From NCBI RefSeq assembly GCF_000213175.1, contig NW_009799102.1:1043972-1107971 (forward strand): a stretch of DNA of 64,000 bases, read 5' to 3'. A program made the translations under genes and the position numbers. Under the pieces are notes generated by a model. The model was given only the letters and a program-made list of their open reading frames with translations, was not told where the DNA came from and made no database searches. The DNA comes from Neurospora tetrasperma FGSC 2508 (taxonomy: Eukaryota; Ascomycota; Sordariomycetes; Sordariales; Sordariaceae). Position 1 is the stretch's first letter. The number at the start of each line of letters is the position of its first letter. Below are positions 59,527 to 64,000 of the stretch, in pieces.

Positions 59527-62116
59527 GTGGGTATACTACTAACAAGGACCTGCTCACCTGACACGGAGCATCCGGTACGGTACGGAGCGGAAAATGGAAA
59601 CCAAGGCAGTCGGTAAGGAAGAAGACGGGATCCAACATGGTCATTATGGTGTGGGCTACGGGAATGCTTGGAGGCATTTGTCTCAAGACCGCCGACGACG
59701 GCGACAGTCTTCCCATTTTCGTCGTTTCCCCATCCGCCCCCCTCTCGCCGAGACCCTCAGTTCAAGCGGAGCTGCAGTCTGCACCGTCTCTTTTGACTGT
59801 CCACGCTGTCAGTTTTAAGACATCTGTTGGCCGCCTTTTGTCCTCTCACGAATTTGTTAATTTATTTGCTTTGTTTCTCGTGTCCACCTGGACCAACAAA
59901 GTCTCTTATCGAAAGCTCTCTTGATGACTGGATAGTAATTCGTCATGATCTTGCTCCCAAGTGGATTGCATGGCCATAGCTCCCGTTCGGCAGCTCATCT
60001 GCTCCACTCCAATATATTTTGCTTGTTGGGCTTTGAGAGAAGGCTTGAAACGATGCTTTCCCTGCTGTTACTGCGCCACAAGTGAAGCCACCGCTAGAAA
60101 AAAAAAAAATCAACCAAGTGAACAGCAGCCACACATCATACCCAATCCCTAGTTCATCCTGGTGTACCGACACATGCCAAGCCCGAGTGTCGGCTGGTTG
60201 GCTGGTTGGCTACGTACAATATCCAACATCAACAAAAACAGACACTTTCTCATTATCCCAGCTTGTGCCCTGCTAGACAACACCCTCGATGGAACGCGAA
60301 CCATAGTGGATCTGGGGAAAAGGCAAAAGGAACCACAACCGTCATCGCCCGGGCTTTACCGCAACTTTAACTTTGATATTGTGGACAAGGCGGGATCGTC
60401 TTCACATCGGTTCGCGGGGTAGATGAGGAGCTATCCTTGACAGTTCGTGGGAACGGCGATTCATGCCCCTGGCTAAAACCGACCCAAAGACGCCCAAAAT
60501 GCACCTATAACCCTGGCGGAACCCTGGCCCTTCGGCAACACCATTATCGTCGGGCCCCATTCACCGGAACGGTCCGGAGGAATGCTGCCAGCTTGGCTCG
60601 GTTCCCGACTCATGTTGGCGGTCCCTTTCCCTGGAATAGCCACACGCCCGGTAACGATCGATAGGCAAAGCCGCCTGCTCGCGGCATTGGCATTCATGCT
60701 CCCCGGATTTCGAGCTGTCAAGTAGCTGCAGCTGTCCAAAAGAAGGGTCCTCCTGGTCACCGTCCAGACCCTCACTTGACGTCACACAACATTGGCTGTT
60801 AGGATGCGGCTACGAGACTGCTGATACCCTATCACTTACACGTTCGTGACGGTCGGCTAATGATATCGGATATGATGAGCAGCTCTAGGTGTACAGTCAC
60901 TCGATTCCTGGACAGTTCCCTACATCTCGATCCGGACAACATAAATTGATGATTATCGTTACAACAAGAGACGGATTCAAGAACAGCCTGGTTCAGCAAG
61001 GTCAACTGTTGGTCTTGTCGGGATTCTATTGCGGTATACCCGCGGATGTAATCGGGTCGCCGGATGTGCTCGGCCCATCCGCTTCCCTTATCTGGACAAC
61101 CACACGATCACAAGATCAACATCGAACCGACGACAAGCGTTCGGAGCATCCGCCCTATCAGCTACAATGGATCTAGAACGCGTTGATGCACCTTGATGGC
61201 ATGTAGTCCAGGGGAGATCAGCAAGATCTTCAGGTGTTCGGCCAAGAAAAGCAAGACCATTGTATACACCCCTGACTGAAGTAAACAAAGCGTTGTCGAA
61301 CCAGGCTGGAACATGACACTCCTCAATTTCAACAAAACAACATGACCAAAGTCTTCCTTCGGCCACTTACGAAATACATGACCATCAGATTACACTGCTG
61401 ATACGATTCATCTTGATGCATGGTGATGGTTTCAGGCTTTGGACTAAAGCTATTTTGGCTGAGCGCACCCGCTGGAAGAAGTTCTTACACCCATGCGGTA
61501 TCAAGGGTCGACTACGGGTTGCACTCAGGTACCTTTCCGAAACTGTGCATTGCATGGCGATGATCTACCGCGACCGGGCCGCATTACTTTTTTTGTACCA
61601 CAAGTACAATATTGACGGGGTCAAATGTTGCTCCAACAAGCGTCATTACACTTCCCGATTCGACGCGACTCCCATAGTGCGATGGCCTTGGAAGACCTCT
61701 GAAATCTCTAAAGGATCCCTATACCGTTGGCATTTATTCTTTTGTGCATTTGGCACATGAAGTCGACATTTGACTGTCCATCATATAGGGTGATTAGGCA
61801 AAAAATTACGAGTGTCCTGTCCGGAAGACTGTCTGGCCGGGTCTGGCTGGAGCCAGACTGGATATCTGCGCCCACGAAGGATAATCAACTGTACATGTTC
61901 GCTGCATCGAACCGGTAACAGACGGCCGTCTTCATGTTGGCTTACAGGTACAGTTCTCAGTTTTATGTTTCCTTGTTCCCCCGTGGGTCCAGACACTTGC
62001 CCCACACCAGTTCCCCCACGAACACTCTACTCTGTCTTTCCCAAGGACATTACTTCAGTAGTTTTGACATTTCCTTGCGTCTGTCCCCGCCTGTAGAGAC
62101 TCGATGCTTGCAGAGT

Positions 62117-62794
62117 TTACAAGTCGGGATCACTGTCTGTGTCAGGGTTACTGACTCTGGCCTTCCGCTTCTCCCTCCCCTGGTTTTTCTGTGTACCGCT
62201 CCCGTTCCCATTCGTGTTCTCCTCCCCGCCTCCATTCCCATTCTCGTTCTCGTCCCCGTGCCTATTCTCGATATCAACCCCATCCCCACCCTCCTTCCCA
62301 TAATCACCATCCTCCAAGCCCACATCCGTCCCCCTATCCGCTATCTTTGTCCCCATCTCCCTAAATTGCTCCGCGATCATCGCTATTAGCTGCCCTTCGG
62401 TCGCCATGTCGAGCGCTTTCCTCGTGAAGATTTCCATATTATCGCCTTCGTCCAGGGCGGCTACGGTGTCTTCTAGCGCAATAAGTCGCTGGCAGAGGTC
62501 GCCTGTGATGATCTTGAGGTCATCGATGCGGTCCCAGATGTATTGGTAGAGGGAGGCGATTTCGGAGTAAGTTGGCTTGGGCTTGCTGGTGGTGGTGATG
62601 GCTGAGTTTGCCGTATTTGACGGTAGAATCGGAGGGAGGGATTTGCTTCTGGTGATTCGTGGCGGGAGAGGGCTTGGTGGCTTGGGTTGGGAAGTGAAGA
62701 GGGGGGCTGGCGATGAAGGAGGTGGAGACAGTGAGGATGATGTAGCTGGATGGAGTCTCTCACTTTGAGAGTCGTTAGGACCTGGACTAGTCAT
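62117..62794 (-). CDS. Hypothetical acidic protein with helical middle, 225 aa
   Basis: A minus-strand single-exon frame. The start is taken at the ATG at 62794 (MTSPGPNDSQSE); the frame is open for 36 more codons upstream. Residues 1-75 are Ser/Pro-rich and disordered. Residues about 76-150 look folded and helical (YSEIASLYQYIWDRIDDLKIITGDLCQRLIALEDTVAAL), possibly a coiled coil. The tail is Gly/Asp/Asn-rich with repeated NGNG and ends in a basic patch and DTDSDPDL. No family is recognised. The ordered middle and the Asp/Glu-biased tail argue for a real gene. Confidence is moderate because it is a single-exon frame with no known relative. Confidence 0.5.
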   Translation of the reverse strand: MTSPGPNDSQSERLHPATSSSLSPPPSSPAPLFTSQPKPPSPLPPRITRSKSLPPILPSNTANSAITTTSKPKPTYSEIASLYQYIWDRIDDLKIITGDLCQRLIALEDTVAALDEGDNMEIFTRKALDMATEGQLIAMIAEQFREMGTKIADRGTDVGLEDGDYGKEGGDGVDIENRHGDENENGNGGGEENTNGNGSGTQKNQGREKRKARVSNPDTDSDPDL

Positions 62795-64000
62795 CTGCGA
62801 GGAGAGGGGAATGAAGAAAAAAACTGTTGGGGCGTGGCGAGAGTTTTGGCGTTGCGGTTGGGTATTGGCACTATTGGAGAAATACCTCAGTGTAAGTTCC
62901 ATTGGTGTGCGCGATACTAACTATCTGCACGTTTCATATAGTAAATTAAATCGCACATTCATCCCAAAGAACGTACTAGAGTATACTCGTTTTCTCAAGA
63001 CAAGTCGATTGGATCTGCAATCATCGACCTCATTCTGCTGCCTCAGTTTGATGCGATCACAATATCTCAAACGGCCCCCCACAAGCGTAATCCGTGGCCG
63101 CCATGTACAAACTAGCAAAGCATTATTGTAACGGAAAAGCATGGACAATCTCATACATTCAGGTATATCTCTTTCCATTTTATCTTGAATGATGGATGTC
63201 CTGCCTGTCTCATTTTCACTTTCCATTGATAGCTTGAACATACAGGAATCGACGAGGTGGACTCTTGCTTTGTATATTTCATTAGTGGCCCAATTCTCTC
63301 ATCAACTTTGCTCCTCTTCTCGGCTACCGCAGCAAACGCGAACACGCGGCCCAACACCCAAATATCATCAACACCCCCAAACAATGGAGGTGACGACAAC
63401 GACGGCCATAATAGCACCAGCATCACAATGGAACGGACAAAGGAAGCGTAAATGTCAAGGATATTGTTAAGGCTATGGGAAGATATGCGAGATAAGAATT
63501 AGGATGGTGATCAAGACACCAAGAGCTGAGCAGGTATTGAGGACAGAACCATGCCTAACAGAAGCATTGGGAAGAGGAGAAAGAGGAAGATACCTATAGT
63601 CATCAATACCTCTATGTTGATCTATTTGTTCCCAAATGGCTACAGCTGGAGCAAGTCTCGCTGGGCACTCAAAGATGAACAACTCAAGCACACATCGATA
63701 TGTCATGTCACGAAGCTGGAGCAAAATGTGAATTGCAATGATTTTTGACAACTACCATAATAGCTGTTTCCAAACGATATCACTTCTCTCGCCAATCCGC
63801 TGAGGGTTTTTTTCCTACCCTACCCTCTCCCGCATCCATAAACCACTCCAACTTGATTAGAGTTGATGCTTGAGAGAGCATCTAGCGAATTTTCCAAGAG
63901 ACATTGCCTCCCACGTAAGGTGAAGCATCAATTATGTATCATGTCTTGGTGTGCTCGTGAGCTGCTCATATGATCATAACCTCGTAGCCTCGTAACGTCA
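62795..64000. other. Right-end intergenic sequence
   Basis: No gene is recognised. Short overlapping frames on both strands lack any feature. A gene could begin beyond the window edge. Confidence 0.45.

Overview
This window is nuclear DNA of a filamentous ascomycete of the Sordariales, very probably Neurospora. The genes carry short introns (54-131 nt in the 23 introns placed here) with GTRNGT-type donors, CTAAC-like branch points and YAG acceptors, and the codon third positions favour C. The glucoamylase rebuilt here is 626 residues with a 35-residue prepropeptide, and the GAPDH is 338 residues. From memory both match Neurospora crassa GLA-1 and GPD-1, and the order gla-1 ... hda-1 ... gpd-1 fits linkage group II. 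No database search was run, so the species is an inference. I see no transposon relic, no AT-rich RIP-mutated block and no secondary-metabolite cluster.

Layout. 1-9.3 kb: a low-complexity nuclear-type protein (1181-3262 +), then an SMP/C2 lipid-transfer protein of the tricalbin/Mug190 type (5273-9260 +). 9.3-20.5 kb: housekeeping genes, namely urease GTPase UreG (+), mitochondrial phenylalanyl-tRNA synthetase (-), a mitochondrial dicarboxylate-type carrier (+), RNA polymerase II subunit Rpb3 (-), mitochondrial GrpE (+) and a tRNA-Arg(ACG) (-). 20.5-28.4 kb: secreted glucoamylase (-) and, across a 3.9-kb divergent spacer, the tri-snRNP protein Snu66/SART-1 (+). 28.4-33.4 kb: a 71-residue membrane protein (-) and a DJ-1/PfpI-like protein with a signal peptide (+), separated by a spacer holding small repeats. 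33.4-48.1 kb: a 1446-residue chromodomain protein (-), Rab11 (+, five exons with a 13-nt microexon), ribosome-biogenesis factor Brx1 (+) and class II histone deacetylase HDA-1 (+). 48.1-57.2 kb: a small repeat-containing basic protein (+), an SR/RG-like repeat protein (+) and GAPDH gpd-1 (-). 57.2-64 kb: mostly non-coding, with an 833-N gap and one hypothetical gene (62117-62794 -).

How the parts relate. Most genes are unrelated housekeeping functions with their own promoters. A few pairs share a divergent promoter: PheRS/carrier, Rpb3/GrpE and glucoamylase/Snu66. The nearest thing to a theme is chromatin: the chromodomain gene and hda-1 lie within 8 kb of each other. I did not find a convincing new multi-gene system. 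The items most worth a second look are the exact 517-bp duplication on both sides of the N gap (an assembly artefact in my reading), the Rab11 microexon, the large unrecognised C-terminal half of the chromodomain protein, the secreted DJ-1-like protein, and the three-copy peptide repeat at 50.4-50.7 kb.
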